In this document: positions 52,608 through 61,842 of the stretch, in pieces | How positions within the stretch are numbered: position 1 is the first letter of the stretch | Layout of the letters: each line of letters starts with the position of its first letter | DNA from: an uncultured Bacteroidia bacterium | Lineage (GTDB): Bacteria; Bacteroidota; Bacteroidia; Bacteroidales; CAJPTX01 | Assembly (NCBI GenBank): GCA_947252645.1 | Contig: CAMXWF010000001.1 | Location: 145,267 to 209,266, forward strand | Direction: 5' to 3' | DNA: 64,000 bases | The notes under the pieces: model-generated | The model's database searches: none | The model's input: only the letters and a program-made list of their open reading frames with translations | What the model was told of the DNA's origin: nothing | Made by a program: the position numbers and the translations under genes

Positions 52608-53972
52608 ATGGTGGAGCGTTGGGGTTTGCTACGTGAGCTTGCGTTGAGCGTGGTGCTGTTGTGTTGTGCCGTGTCGGGGCGCGGCCAGGTTCGCCTAGAG
52701 GAGGATACGGTGGGGTCCACAGATACGCTCCGGTTGAGTATGTCGTCGGCCGTTTCACGGGCACTTGAGCGCAACCTTTCGCTCCAGGCGTCGTCGTGCG
52801 GCGAGACGGGGGCTAAGTATGGGGTTCGGGCCCGTTGGGGGTCGCTTCTTCCGAGTGTGTCGGCGACGGCGGCGTACAATCGGCATTTGAAGAAGCCGGT
52901 GATATTTTTGCCGGAGGGGAGCCCGATGGGAGATAGGCTGGAGATAGGCTCGAACCATAGCGTGAACGCATCGCTACAGGTGGGCTTGCCGCTTTTTGCG
53001 ATGCCGCTCTACCGGGGTATCCAGCTTTCAGCAAGCGAGCAGAAGATTTCGGCGGAGAACTACCGCGGTGCGCGGGTGCAGGTGGTGGGCCAGGTGAAGT
53101 TGGCGTATATAGCGGTGTTGCTGGCGGAGGCTTCGCGCCGCGTGGTGGATAGTAGCGTGCAGATGGCCGAGCAGACGCTGCGGGATGTGCAGGGGATGTG
53201 CGCGCAGGGGCAGGTGGCAGAGTACGATATGCTGCGGGCCCAGGTGCAGGTGTCGAATTTGCGCCCAACGCAGGTGAAGAGCCGCCAGGATCTGGAGGCG
53301 GCGCGGGAGCATCTGCGTACGTTGCTTGCCCTGCCGCCGACGCAGCCTTTTATTCTGCAGGACTCCCTGGAGCATCTGGTGGGAGCTTTCCCGGGCGAGC
53401 CTGCGGATAGCGTGGATTTGGGAGGCAATAGCGATTTGCGGCTGCTGGATTTGCAGCGGGAGAAGTTGCACCGGCAGTACCAGCTCACGCGCGATTCCTA
53501 TTGGCCGACGCTGTCGGCTTTTCTGCAGTATGGTTGGCAGACGCAGGCGGATCGCCTGACCTTTGACAAGAAGCGTTGGCTCAACACGGTGGTGGTGGGT
53601 GTGCAGTTTTCGTTTCCTGTGTTCAGTGGCCTGACCAAATTTTGGCAGACGCAGCAGCTGAAGGTGGGAGAGCACCAGCTGGAGTTGCAGCGTGAGTACG
53701 CGCGTGAGCAGCTCCAGACACGGCTTTTGGTGGTTCGCCAGGCGCTGCGCGCGGCGTATGCGAATATGACATCGAGCCACCAGGCGTGCGAAGTTGCGCG
53801 CAAGGCGGTGGAGATAGCGCGTGTGCGCTACGCGACGGGCTCAGGGACGATACTGGAGCTCAATGATGCCATTCTGGCTAGGACACAGGCAGCGCTCAAT
53901 TTGGCGCAGGCGCAGTATGGCTACGTGAAGTCGTATGTTGACTATCTTCAGCTGGTAGGCGAGGAGCAATAG
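52608..53972 (+). CDS. TolC-family outer-membrane efflux protein
   Basis: A 454-residue outer-membrane factor with signal peptide (ending GRGQ) and the two-repeat coiled-coil/barrel plan of TolC. Typical segments are LRLSMSSAVSRALERNLSLQA near the start, GLPLFAMPLYRGIQLSASEQ, long helical stretches (VQMAEQTLRDVQGMCAQGQVAEYDMLRAQVQV) and a second-half GVQFSFPVFSGL. It forms the channel of a three-part efflux pump with the next two genes. TACTTCTG at 52596-52603, directly before the ATG, is a one-mismatch -7 box. Confidence 0.92.
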   Translation: MVERWGLLRELALSVVLLCCAVSGRGQVRLEEDTVGSTDTLRLSMSSAVSRALERNLSLQASSCGETGAKYGVRARWGSLLPSVSATAAYNRHLKKPVIFLPEGSPMGDRLEIGSNHSVNASLQVGLPLFAMPLYRGIQLSASEQKISAENYRGARVQVVGQVKLAYIAVLLAEASRRVVDSSVQMAEQTLRDVQGMCAQGQVAEYDMLRAQVQVSNLRPTQVKSRQDLEAAREHLRTLLALPPTQPFILQDSLEHLVGAFPGEPADSVDLGGNSDLRLLDLQREKLHRQYQLTRDSYWPTLSAFLQYGWQTQADRLTFDKKRWLNTVVVGVQFSFPVFSGLTKFWQTQQLKVGEHQLELQREYAREQLQTRLLVVRQALRAAYANMTSSHQACEVARKAVEIARVRYATGSGTILELNDAILARTQAALNLAQAQYGYVKSYVDYLQLVGEEQ

Positions 53973-54013
53973 GTCAGTTAGGCGGCAAGGAGAACGAGAC
54001 ATAGTTGTTTTCT

Positions 54014-55117
54014 ATGAAGAGGGATACAAGAGTTTTTTTGCCGGATTTGGGCGGTAGGTGTGTCTATGGCGTGGTGCTGTTGTTGCTTCCGCTGCTTCTT
54101 TTTTCCTGTGGGGGCCAGAAGGGGACGTTGGGTGTAGAGGTCCACGCCACAGAGGACACGGTGGTTTATGAGGTGCGCTGTGAGCGTGCGGAGTTGGACA
54201 CGTTGCCGGCGATTCAGACGTATACAGCGAGCGTGTTGCCGTATGAGGAGAATGCGGTGGGTCCGGGTTTGGCGGCCAGGATCTACCGGCTGCATGTGGA
54301 CGTAGGGGATAGGGTGAAGGCAGGGGATGTGTTGGTGGAGATGGATCCCACGCAGCTGTTGCAGGCGGAGGTGCAGTTTGTGGCGCTGGAGGAGAATTTT
54401 AGGCGGATGGATACGCTGCGCAAGGTGGGGAGTGTGTCGCAGCAGCAGTATGAGCAGCTGAAGGCGCAGTATGAGGTGTCGAAGGCTTCGGTGGAGAATT
54501 TGCGCCGGAACTCGGTGTTGCGTTCGCCGATCAGCGGGGTGATCACAGGGCGCTATTACAATGTGGGCGAGCTCTACAGCATGGCGCCCAGCGTGAAGTC
54601 GAACGGGCAGGCGGCTATCTATACGGTGATGCAGGACACCCGGCTGAAGGTGCGCTTTTCGGTGGAGGAGCGTCTTTACCCCGAGGTGCGCGTAGGCCAG
54701 CGTGCGTGGGTGGAGGTGGATGCGTACGCAGGGGATGAGTTTGAGGGGTCGGTGAGCCGGATCTGGCCGGCTGTGGATGCGATGTCGCATACGTTTCAAG
54801 TGGAGGTAGAGCTGCCGAATGCGGGCTTGAAGCTTCGCCCTGGGATGTTTGCGCGGGTGCGGATGAACTTTGGTCAGGTGGCCTGCGTGCAGGTGAAGGA
54901 TATGGCCGTGCAGCAGCAGCGTGGTTCGAATGAGCGTTATCTATTCGTGGTGGAGGGTGATGTGGTGCGCCGCGTGGTGGTGCAGGTAGGGGGGCATCAA
55001 GGGGATCGTCTCAATATACTGCGTGGGCTTTCCGGTGGCGAGCAGGTGGTGGTGGCCGGAGTTGCGCCGCTGCGCGATGGCGTGCGCGTGCGCCAGGTAG
55101 CCGTGGTGGGGCAATAG
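54014..55117 (+). CDS. RND efflux periplasmic adaptor (membrane fusion protein), lipoprotein
   Basis: A 367-residue HlyD/AcrA-family adaptor. The signal ends with LLLFSCGG, a good lipobox, so it should be anchored in the inner membrane. The lipoyl-hairpin region has ARIYRLHVDVGDRVKAGDVLVEMD, the alpha hairpin follows (QAEVQFVALEENFRRM...YEQLKAQYEVSKASVENLRR), then LRSPISGVITGRYYNVGE and a beta-barrel plus membrane-proximal domain. The start ATG 54014 fits the lipoprotein signal; a TTG at 54005 extends the frame. Middle gene of the efflux operon. Confidence 0.93.
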   Translation: MKRDTRVFLPDLGGRCVYGVVLLLLPLLLFSCGGQKGTLGVEVHATEDTVVYEVRCERAELDTLPAIQTYTASVLPYEENAVGPGLAARIYRLHVDVGDRVKAGDVLVEMDPTQLLQAEVQFVALEENFRRMDTLRKVGSVSQQQYEQLKAQYEVSKASVENLRRNSVLRSPISGVITGRYYNVGELYSMAPSVKSNGQAAIYTVMQDTRLKVRFSVEERLYPEVRVGQRAWVEVDAYAGDEFEGSVSRIWPAVDAMSHTFQVEVELPNAGLKLRPGMFARVRMNFGQVACVQVKDMAVQQQRGSNERYLFVVEGDVVRRVVVQVGGHQGDRLNILRGLSGGEQVVVAGVAPLRDGVRVRQVAVVGQ

Positions 55118-55152
55118 TAGCGAGGGACAATTCGGAAGGACTAGGATACATT

Positions 55153-58100
55153 ATGCGGATATACGAGGTAGCGGTTCGTAAGCCAGTGACGATCCTCCTA
55201 CTTTTTGTAGGTCTTTTTGTGTTTGGTGTCTATTCCCTGAGCCGCTTGCCGTTGGACATGTTCCCGGAGATCGAGGCGCCCTTTATATCAGTAGTGACGT
55301 ATTACAGTGGGGCGGATGCGGAGGACGTGGAGGAGAATATCACGCGTCCGCTGGAGGACAACCTGAATGCGATTCCGGATTTGAAGCAGCTCACCTCTAC
55401 GTCGCGGGACAATTTTTCGGTGGTGTCGCTGGAGTTCAAGTGGGGTTCGAATCTTGACGAGGCGATGAACAATGTGCGCGACGTGGTGGGTAGGGTGCGC
55501 CGTCTATTGCCCGATGGAGTGGAGCAGCCCACGATATTCAAGTTCAACACGAGCATGATTCCGATAGTGCAGTACGCGGCGACGGCGGAGGAGAGCTACG
55601 CGGCGCTGCCGGAGATCATGGAGGACTTGGTGGTCAACCCGCTCAATCGCATCGAGGGCGTGGGTTCGATAGGAATCTCGGGGGGAGCGCAGCGTAAGAT
55701 CATGGTGGAGTTTGATCCGCAGCGTTTGGAGTCGTACCACCTGACGGTGGAGGGCGTGGGTGCGGTGCTCCGTCAGGAGAATGCGAACATGCCTTCGGGC
55801 ACGATTGACGTGGGGACGTCGACCTACCCGGTGCGGGTGGAGGGCGAGTTTGCGAGTAGCGATGTGCTGGGTGGTTTGGTGGTGGGTCGTTTTCAGGATC
55901 GGTCGATATACCTTCGGGATGTGGCGACGATCAAGGATTCGCTGGACAAGCAGACCGACATCGTGCAGCTCAACGGGCGTTCGGCGGTGAGCCTGGTAGT
56001 GATGAAGCAGTCGGGGGCCAACACGGTGCAGATCGTCAAGGACATTCGGGCGATGATGCCGTCGCTGGTGCAGAAGCTTCCGCCCGATGTCAAGCTGGTG
56101 GAGGTGTACAATTCGGCGGACAATATCGAGATGAGCATATCGTCGCTAGCCGAGACGGTGCTCTACGCGGCGCTGTTTGTGGTGCTGGTGGTGCTGTTTT
56201 TCCTTGGCCGCTGGCGTGCGACGTTCATCATAGTGCTCACGATTCCTATTTCGCTGGTGACCTCTTTTATCTATTTGAATTTCACGGGGAACACGATCAA
56301 TGTGCTTTCCTTGAGTGCGCTTTCGATCGCAGTAGGGATGGTGGTGGATGATGCCATCGTGGTGCTAGAGAATATCACCTCGCACTTGGAGCGTGGGAGC
56401 TTGCCGAGCGAGGCGGCGATCTATGGGACCAATGAGGTGGCGCTGTCGGTCATGGCCTCCACGCTGACGGTGGTGGCGGTGTTTTTGCCGTTGACGATGC
56501 TGACGGGGCTGAGCGGGATAATGTTCAAGCAGCTGGGCTGGAGCGTTACGGTAGTCATAAGCATTTCGATAGTGGCGGCCCTGACGCTTATCCCGATGCT
56601 TTCATCGCGACTACTCCGGCCTAGCGCTGAGGGCAGAAAGCGGTCGTTGAACGTGCTCCAGCGGGGCATTCGGAGTTTGCTTGATGGCTTGGATCACTTT
56701 TACGCAATGACGCTCACGTGGGCTACGCGGCATCGTCTAGTGGTGGTGTTGTTGGCGCTGTTGATATTCATAGGGTCGCTGTTTTTGCTTCCCCGCATTC
56801 GGACGGAGTTCATCCCGACGGCGGATGATGCGCGGCTGTCGGTATCGTTTCAGCTGCCAGTGGGCGTGCGTGAGGCCTATACGGGGCAAGTGGTGTCGCG
56901 GGTGGAGCGCCAGCTGCACGATAGCATTCCGGAGCTATTGCTTGTTGCCACGAGCTATGGAACGCCGTCGGCGAGCAATGTGTTTGCGGCGTTTCGGGGC
57001 GGACAGTCGAATTTGGTGCAGATGAATCTTCGCTTGGTGGATCGGGCGCAGCGACGGCGGAGTACGAGCGATGTGAGCGATGTGGTACGTAGGATTTTGT
57101 CAGGCTACCCCGAGGTGGAGAAGTATAGCGTGATGGTAGGAGGTGGCGGAGTAGGTGGTGGCGGCGGCATGGTAGGTTCGCCATCGATAGATGTGACCAT
57201 CATAGGGCAGGATCTGGAGCTGAGCGATCGCTACGCGGAGCTGCTCAAGGCGCGGATGGTTCAGATCCCCGGCGTGCGGGATGTGGACATAGCCCGAGAG
57301 AACTATAAGCATGAGCTGGATATTCGGTTTGATCGGGAGAAGCTGGCCATGCACGGTATGAATACGATGACGGCCTCGCTGTTTGTGCGCAACCGGATCA
57401 ACGGGCTGGTGGCCACGAAGTACCGTGAGGGAGGTAAGGAGTACGATGTGGTGGTGCGCTACGCAGAGCGCTATCGGTCTTCGGTGGAGGCCGTGGAGGA
57501 TATTACGCTCTACACGCCCCAGGGAGTGCCTTTTAAGCTTAAGGAGGTGGCGGAGGTGCGCTATGCGTTTGCCTCGCCCTCGATAGAGCGAGTGAATCGT
57601 CAGCGGGTTATCCACGTGAAGTGTACGATGCTGAATGCGTCGATGGGCGCGGTGGTGGCTGGGATCGAGCGTTCGCTGCAGCAGCTGCATCTGCCCCAGG
57701 GGTTGGATTACCACATAGGCGGTACGGCGCAGGACCAGCAGGAGGCGTTTGGAGATCTGGGCCTGCTGCTGCTGCTGGTGGTGTTTTTGGTATACATCGT
57801 GATGGCGTCGCAGTTTGAGTCGTTTAGGTCTCCGCTCATCATAATGCTATCGTTGCCGTTTGCGCTTTCAGGGGTGCTGTTGGCGCTGTGGTTAACGGAC
57901 ATGACGCTCAATTTGATATCGGGCATTGGGGCCATTATGCTGGTGGGCATCGTGGTGAAGAATGGCATTGTGCTGGTGGATTTCATCAATTTGCTGCGAG
58001 AGCGTGGATACTCGACGCTGCGTGCGGTGGTGGAGGCGGGCCGGTCGCGTTTGCGCCCGGTGCTGATGACCTCTTTGACGACGATTTTGGGCATGGTGCC

Positions 58101-58305
58101 CATGGCCGTGAACAATTCGCATGGTTCGGAGATGTGGCGTTCGATGGGGATGGCGGTTATAGGCGGATTGACATTCTCGACGTTTATCACGCTGATCATA
58201 GTGCCTACGGTGTACGCGGTGTTTACTGGGGCAGGTTTGCGTAGGCGGCGTAAGAAGGTGCATCGGGCGCGCCGTCGGTTGCTAGCGGGAGGAGTGCAGG
58301 GGTAA
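55153..58305 (+). CDS. RND-family efflux transporter, AcrB/HAE1 type
   Basis: A 1050-residue inner-membrane proton/drug antiporter with 12 helices and two large periplasmic loops. The N-terminus (YEVAVRKPVTILLLFVGLFVFGVYSLSRLPLDMFPEI) and the transmembrane helix 4 motif GMVVDDAIVVLENI, containing the proton-relay Asp pair, are typical. A Gly-rich stretch (GGGGVGGGGG) lies in the second periplasmic loop, near residue 660. Substrates cannot be predicted; Bacteroidetes pumps of this type export hydrophobic compounds and bile salts. It follows the adaptor after 35 bases and ends with a TAAATG junction to the PII-like gene. Confidence 0.95.
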   Translation: MRIYEVAVRKPVTILLLFVGLFVFGVYSLSRLPLDMFPEIEAPFISVVTYYSGADAEDVEENITRPLEDNLNAIPDLKQLTSTSRDNFSVVSLEFKWGSNLDEAMNNVRDVVGRVRRLLPDGVEQPTIFKFNTSMIPIVQYAATAEESYAALPEIMEDLVVNPLNRIEGVGSIGISGGAQRKIMVEFDPQRLESYHLTVEGVGAVLRQENANMPSGTIDVGTSTYPVRVEGEFASSDVLGGLVVGRFQDRSIYLRDVATIKDSLDKQTDIVQLNGRSAVSLVVMKQSGANTVQIVKDIRAMMPSLVQKLPPDVKLVEVYNSADNIEMSISSLAETVLYAALFVVLVVLFFLGRWRATFIIVLTIPISLVTSFIYLNFTGNTINVLSLSALSIAVGMVVDDAIVVLENITSHLERGSLPSEAAIYGTNEVALSVMASTLTVVAVFLPLTMLTGLSGIMFKQLGWSVTVVISISIVAALTLIPMLSSRLLRPSAEGRKRSLNVLQRGIRSLLDGLDHFYAMTLTWATRHRLVVVLLALLIFIGSLFLLPRIRTEFIPTADDARLSVSFQLPVGVREAYTGQVVSRVERQLHDSIPELLLVATSYGTPSASNVFAAFRGGQSNLVQMNLRLVDRAQRRRSTSDVSDVVRRILSGYPEVEKYSVMVGGGGVGGGGGMVGSPSIDVTIIGQDLELSDRYAELLKARMVQIPGVRDVDIARENYKHELDIRFDREKLAMHGMNTMTASLFVRNRINGLVATKYREGGKEYDVVVRYAERYRSSVEAVEDITLYTPQGVPFKLKEVAEVRYAFASPSIERVNRQRVIHVKCTMLNASMGAVVAGIERSLQQLHLPQGLDYHIGGTAQDQQEAFGDLGLLLLLVVFLVYIVMASQFESFRSPLIIMLSLPFALSGVLLALWLTDMTLNLISGIGAIMLVGIVVKNGIVLVDFINLLRERGYSTLRAVVEAGRSRLRPVLMTSLTTILGMVPMAVNNSHGSEMWRSMGMAVIGGLTFSTFITLIIVPTVYAVFTGAGLRRRRKKVHRARRRLLAGGVQG

Positions 58306-58317
58306 ATGGTGTTGGCG

Positions 58318-58605
58318 ATGAAAGCAGTGCTAATAGTGTTTAATCAGGCTCTTTCGGACCAGGTGTTGGCCGAGCTTCGACGGTTGCATGTGAAGGGGTT
58401 TACGAAGTGGGATGGTCTGCGAGGGGAGGGGAGTTGTGATGGCTATCCGCACTTGGGGTCGCATGCTTGGCCGGCGCTAAACTCGGCCTACTTGGTGATT
58501 ACGGGCGATGAGTCGGCCCGGGAGATACGTGAGCGCATGGAGTCGCTGGATGCGCAGCGGCCGCAGCAGGGGCTTCGTGTGTTCAGCTGGACGGTGGACG
58601 AGTAG
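58318..58605 (+). CDS. Small PII-like protein next to the RND pump
   Basis: A 95-residue protein (start ATG 58318; an ATG at 58306 directly after the pump's stop is also in frame). It has the ferredoxin-like, PII-type pattern MKAVLIVFNQAL...LRRLHVKGFTKWDGLRGEGSCDGYPHLGSHAWPALNSAYLVITGD, which I recognise from small proteins often found beside RND pumps in Bacteroidetes. It lacks the nucleotide-binding T-loop signatures of GlnB. A regulatory role on the pump is an inference. Confidence 0.78.
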   Translation: MKAVLIVFNQALSDQVLAELRRLHVKGFTKWDGLRGEGSCDGYPHLGSHAWPALNSAYLVITGDESAREIRERMESLDAQRPQQGLRVFSWTVDE

Positions 58606-58707
58606 GGCCAGCCTCTCCCGGCGCGCATCCGCCTGGTGGTGCATTTTGCAGTCGAGCGGTTTGGGGTATGGGAGGAGGCGTTAGCGTTGAGAGTTCGGAG
58701 AATGTAT

Positions 58708-58715
58708 TACCTTTG
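58708..58715 (+). promoter_or_regulatory. -7 box for the SPOR-domain gene
   Basis: TACCTTTG matches TAnnTTTG, about 43 bases before the start codon. TTG at 58687-58689 is a partial -33 box at 18 bases. Confidence 0.6.
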
Positions 58716-58757
58716 CCAGGTGAGATTGGTATGGGTGGGGTATAACTTGGAGAGTTG

Positions 58758-60140
58758 GTGAGAGCGATACAGTTACTCTACGCGGCGGTGCTGCTGTTGC
58801 TGGGGCTGTTGTCGGGCGACGCGGTGTCGCTACGGCAGTCGGTGCCCAAGCAGGTGAAGGCTGGCGGTGCGTTCGATGTGGAGGTCACGGTGAGCAAGGG
58901 CAACTTGGAGAGTTTTGCGCGCTATACGGTGCAGCTGCCCTATGGTCTGAAGGTGCTTGCGGGGGAGGGTGCGAATGCGGATTTTCAGTTTGAGTACCAG
59001 CAGGCGCGGTTTATTTGGTTTCGGCTTCCCAACCAGGATGAGTTCAAGCTTCGCTATCGTGTGGAGGTAGACGAGCGCCTCAAGGGGACGTTTGAGCTGG
59101 GGGGCGAGTTTGACTACGTGCGGGCCAATGCGCGGGCCACGGTTGCGCTGGCCAAGCAGACCATCACGATAGAGCCCTCGGCTGCCATACCACCTGATAA
59201 GCGGCTGGACATCGAGGAGTTTCAGCGTGCCATTCCCGCGCAGCGGCCGATAGACTTGCGTAGGCTCAAGGTGCGTTGTTTTCGGGAGCGGCCAGTGCGG
59301 TTGGCCTCGGGTGAGGATCTGGAGGTCAATCTGCTAGTGAATAAGGGCGAGGCAGACAACTACGCGAAGATAGAGGAGCAGCTTCCGCCGGGCTACACAG
59401 CCGAGCCGATAGAGACGCGCGATGCCATTTTTTCGTTTGAGAATGGCCTGGTGCGCCTCATATGGAAGAATCAGCCGGCAACGCCCACCTATACGGCGGC
59501 CTACCGGCTTGTTCCGATGCGGCCGGGCTTACCGCCCCCGGAGATCTATGGTACTTTTTCATTCATTCGTGACGGGGCGACGCAGGTGATTGCGGTGGAG
59601 CAGCGCGACATGGAGCTTAGCCAGCTGACCCCCGCGCAGGTGGAGTCGTTGGTGCGGAGTAGCCGTGCGCATGCGCCTGTGGGGCGCGATGTATCGAGTG
59701 CGGCGACGGAGGGGGCGTTGACCGGGAGTGATGCCTCAGGGAGTACACGTGCCTCCGATACGCGGGGGTCTCGCAGGCCTTCGCGTCGGCCGAGTAGGAG
59801 TCAGACGGGGGCTAGGCAGCGCACCATGGACGAGTACCTTTTGGCGCCCGAAGAAGGGGTCTATTACCGCGTGCAGGTGGCGGCTGGCCATCGTCCGGTG
59901 GACATAGCGCGCTATTTCCGGCGGCTGGATTTGCATGCTGATGTTCGCACCGAGCGCCACGATGGGTGGTATAAGTACTCGGTGGGTTCGTTCAAGGAGT
60001 ACAAGGAGGCCCGCGATTATCGGGTGCAGGTGTGGACCACGACCCCGATCAACGATGCCTTCGTAGCGGCCTACAACAATGGTAAGCGTATTACCGTTCA
60101 GGAGGCACTCATGATAACCTCGCAAAGGTGGTATCGCTAG
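58758..60140 (+). CDS. Exported protein with duplicated beta domain and SPOR domain
   Basis: A 460-residue exported protein. After a signal segment (residues 1-22) there are two similar domains of about 115 residues, with FDVEVTVSKGNLESFARYTVQLPYG in the first and LEVNLLVNKGEADNYAKIEEQLPPG in the second; each ends in a G-x-F-x-F/Y strand, so the region is an internal duplication of an Ig-like fold. A Ser/Arg-rich linker (residues about 310-355) follows, then a C-terminal SPOR domain with YYRVQVAAGHRPVDIARYFRRLDLHADV. SPOR domains bind glycan strands stripped of peptides, so it may sit at septal or sacculus sites. Start GTG 58758; TTG 58755 is in frame. Overlaps or abuts the next gene. Confidence 0.75.
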   Translation: MRAIQLLYAAVLLLLGLLSGDAVSLRQSVPKQVKAGGAFDVEVTVSKGNLESFARYTVQLPYGLKVLAGEGANADFQFEYQQARFIWFRLPNQDEFKLRYRVEVDERLKGTFELGGEFDYVRANARATVALAKQTITIEPSAAIPPDKRLDIEEFQRAIPAQRPIDLRRLKVRCFRERPVRLASGEDLEVNLLVNKGEADNYAKIEEQLPPGYTAEPIETRDAIFSFENGLVRLIWKNQPATPTYTAAYRLVPMRPGLPPPEIYGTFSFIRDGATQVIAVEQRDMELSQLTPAQVESLVRSSRAHAPVGRDVSSAATEGALTGSDASGSTRASDTRGSRRPSRRPSRSQTGARQRTMDEYLLAPEEGVYYRVQVAAGHRPVDIARYFRRLDLHADVRTERHDGWYKYSVGSFKEYKEARDYRVQVWTTTPINDAFVAAYNNGKRITVQEALMITSQRWYR

Positions 60141-60199
60141 TCCGTCGAAGCCCAGGTGTGCTAAGGCCGCAGGTAGGTGCGCCGGGTTGGGGTCAGCCC

Positions 60200-61627
60200 G
60201 TGCGGCTGTTGGTGCTGTTGGTGCTGGTGCTTGCGCTATGGTGCCCTCGTGGGCTGAGGGCGCAGGACTTGGAGGATTACTACGCTAAGATCCTCGAGGA
60301 GGAGGTGGAGGTGGTGGATCCGGTCAAGCGCCCGATGCTTTTTGCTGCCTTTGGTGTGACGAATTTTCTGGGCGAGATCCAGAATCCCGAGCGGAATTTT
60401 GCCAATGCGTCGTGGGCGGTTCGGGGTGGCGTGGCGATTCCGGTGGGCAAGTCGAAGCAGCTGCGCGTGAACGTGGCGGTAACGGTGGGGAAGCTGCGTG
60501 GAGAGGACTTCGAGCGGTCGTATGTGCTCAACACGAAGACGCAGGAGGTGGTGCTGGATCAGGCATGGTATCCCAACACGTCGTTTAGCACCATGTTCTA
60601 CAATATGGGCCTGTCGCTCGAGTATAATTTTTGGCATTTGACGGGGACGCAGAAGACCGTTCGTCCTTTTGTTTCTGTCGGGGCGGGGCTTTTTGTGTTT
60701 ACGCCCAAGGGGAACTTTTTCAACGATGAGGGGAACCCTTACTATTTTTGGAGAGATGGCACGGTGCGCCTACTCCCCGAGCATGCGCCTGGTGCAGCTA
60801 GCGCCCTGCCCGTGAGGATGGACGACAACTATGAGACCGACCTGAAGAAGGCCAACATCTGGGGGCTGAATAATATGGCACCGATCTCGGTGGTGTTTCC
60901 GCTGGAAGTGGGTCTGGATTTTTACCTGACGGATCGCATAAGCTTTCGGGTGAGTTCTGGGTTGCACTATGTTCTTTCCGACATGGTGGATGGCTACGAT
61001 CGCAAGGTTGCCGCGCAGTACGCGGATTACGGTCTTACGGCAACTGCGGCACACGATATGTTCCTTTTCACCAACGTGGGGCTGAATCTTGATCTTTTCT
61101 CCGAGTCGGAGTCGTTTATTGTGGATAAGGTGTGGGCCAACATCAAGGATTTCGACTACGAGGTTTTTTTCTCTGACCAGGATGATGATGGGGTGATAGA
61201 CCGATTGGATGAGTGCCCCGATACGCCCCCTGGGGTAGCAGTTGACTCCGTTGGCTGTCCGCTTGATAGCGATGGAGATGGTGTGCCCGACTACTTGGAC
61301 AAGGAGCCCGAGACTAAGCTAGGGCTTCCGGTGGATTCGCAGGGTCAGGCGCTCACCGATGCAGCCATGACACTTCCCGTGGGGCAGGGCGTGGCCGTGA
61401 GGCGTAAGGACGTGAAGATTGAGCCTGTGTCTCCCACGTGGTCGCGGCGATATGACTTTCCAGGTAGCACAATGCCCGAGAAGTTCAGGGCTTGTGACCT
61501 CAATGGCGATGGGATGATTTCCTTTGACGAGGTGATTAGGGCTGTAGATGACTATTTCGCCGGGCAGTCGGAGCTTACGCCCGACGATATCTACGAGCTC
61601 AATGCGTACTTTTTCTCGCAGCACTAG
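60200..61627 (+). CDS. Outer-membrane beta-barrel with thrombospondin type 3 and EF-hand calcium motifs
   Basis: A 475-residue protein with signal peptide (MRLLVLLVLVLALWCPRGLRAQ). Residues about 35-330 look like an outer-membrane beta barrel (AAFGVTNFLGEI, GMNLDLFS-type aromatic strands). Then DQDDDGVIDRLDECPDTPPGVAVDSVGCPLDSDGDGVPDYLD is a thrombospondin type 3 calcium repeat, as often precedes an OmpA domain. Here no OmpA peptidoglycan-binding domain follows; instead there is a spacer and an EF-hand-like CDLNGDGMISFDEV near the C-terminus. The gene overlaps the SPOR-domain gene if a GTG at 60128 is used; I prefer GTG 60200 because it gives a clean signal peptide. Partner of the preceding gene, function unknown. 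Confidence 0.8.
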   Translation: MRLLVLLVLVLALWCPRGLRAQDLEDYYAKILEEEVEVVDPVKRPMLFAAFGVTNFLGEIQNPERNFANASWAVRGGVAIPVGKSKQLRVNVAVTVGKLRGEDFERSYVLNTKTQEVVLDQAWYPNTSFSTMFYNMGLSLEYNFWHLTGTQKTVRPFVSVGAGLFVFTPKGNFFNDEGNPYYFWRDGTVRLLPEHAPGAASALPVRMDDNYETDLKKANIWGLNNMAPISVVFPLEVGLDFYLTDRISFRVSSGLHYVLSDMVDGYDRKVAAQYADYGLTATAAHDMFLFTNVGLNLDLFSESESFIVDKVWANIKDFDYEVFFSDQDDDGVIDRLDECPDTPPGVAVDSVGCPLDSDGDGVPDYLDKEPETKLGLPVDSQGQALTDAAMTLPVGQGVAVRRKDVKIEPVSPTWSRRYDFPGSTMPEKFRACDLNGDGMISFDEVIRAVDDYFAGQSELTPDDIYELNAYFFSQH

Positions 61628-61842
61628 CCCGTGGCCCAGTGGAGGGCTATAGCTCCTCGTAGGGTTAGTGGGCTGGGTAGTTTTATTGCTGTTTTCTGCC
61701 CAGGTTTGCGTATCTTGCCTCTCCAGCGGCGAGGGGTGTGAGGTGCGTCCGTTTCGTCTGCAACATTTATTCCGTGGTTGACGTTATAGATGTACGCATA
61801 TCTTGTGGGGTAGAGGGTAATGCGTTGAAGGAGGGCAAGGCG
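61628..61842. other. Intergenic region before the last gene
   Basis: 215 bases. TATCTTGC at 61711-61718 is a poor match to the -7 box; I see no convincing terminator for the upstream gene. Confidence 0.4.
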
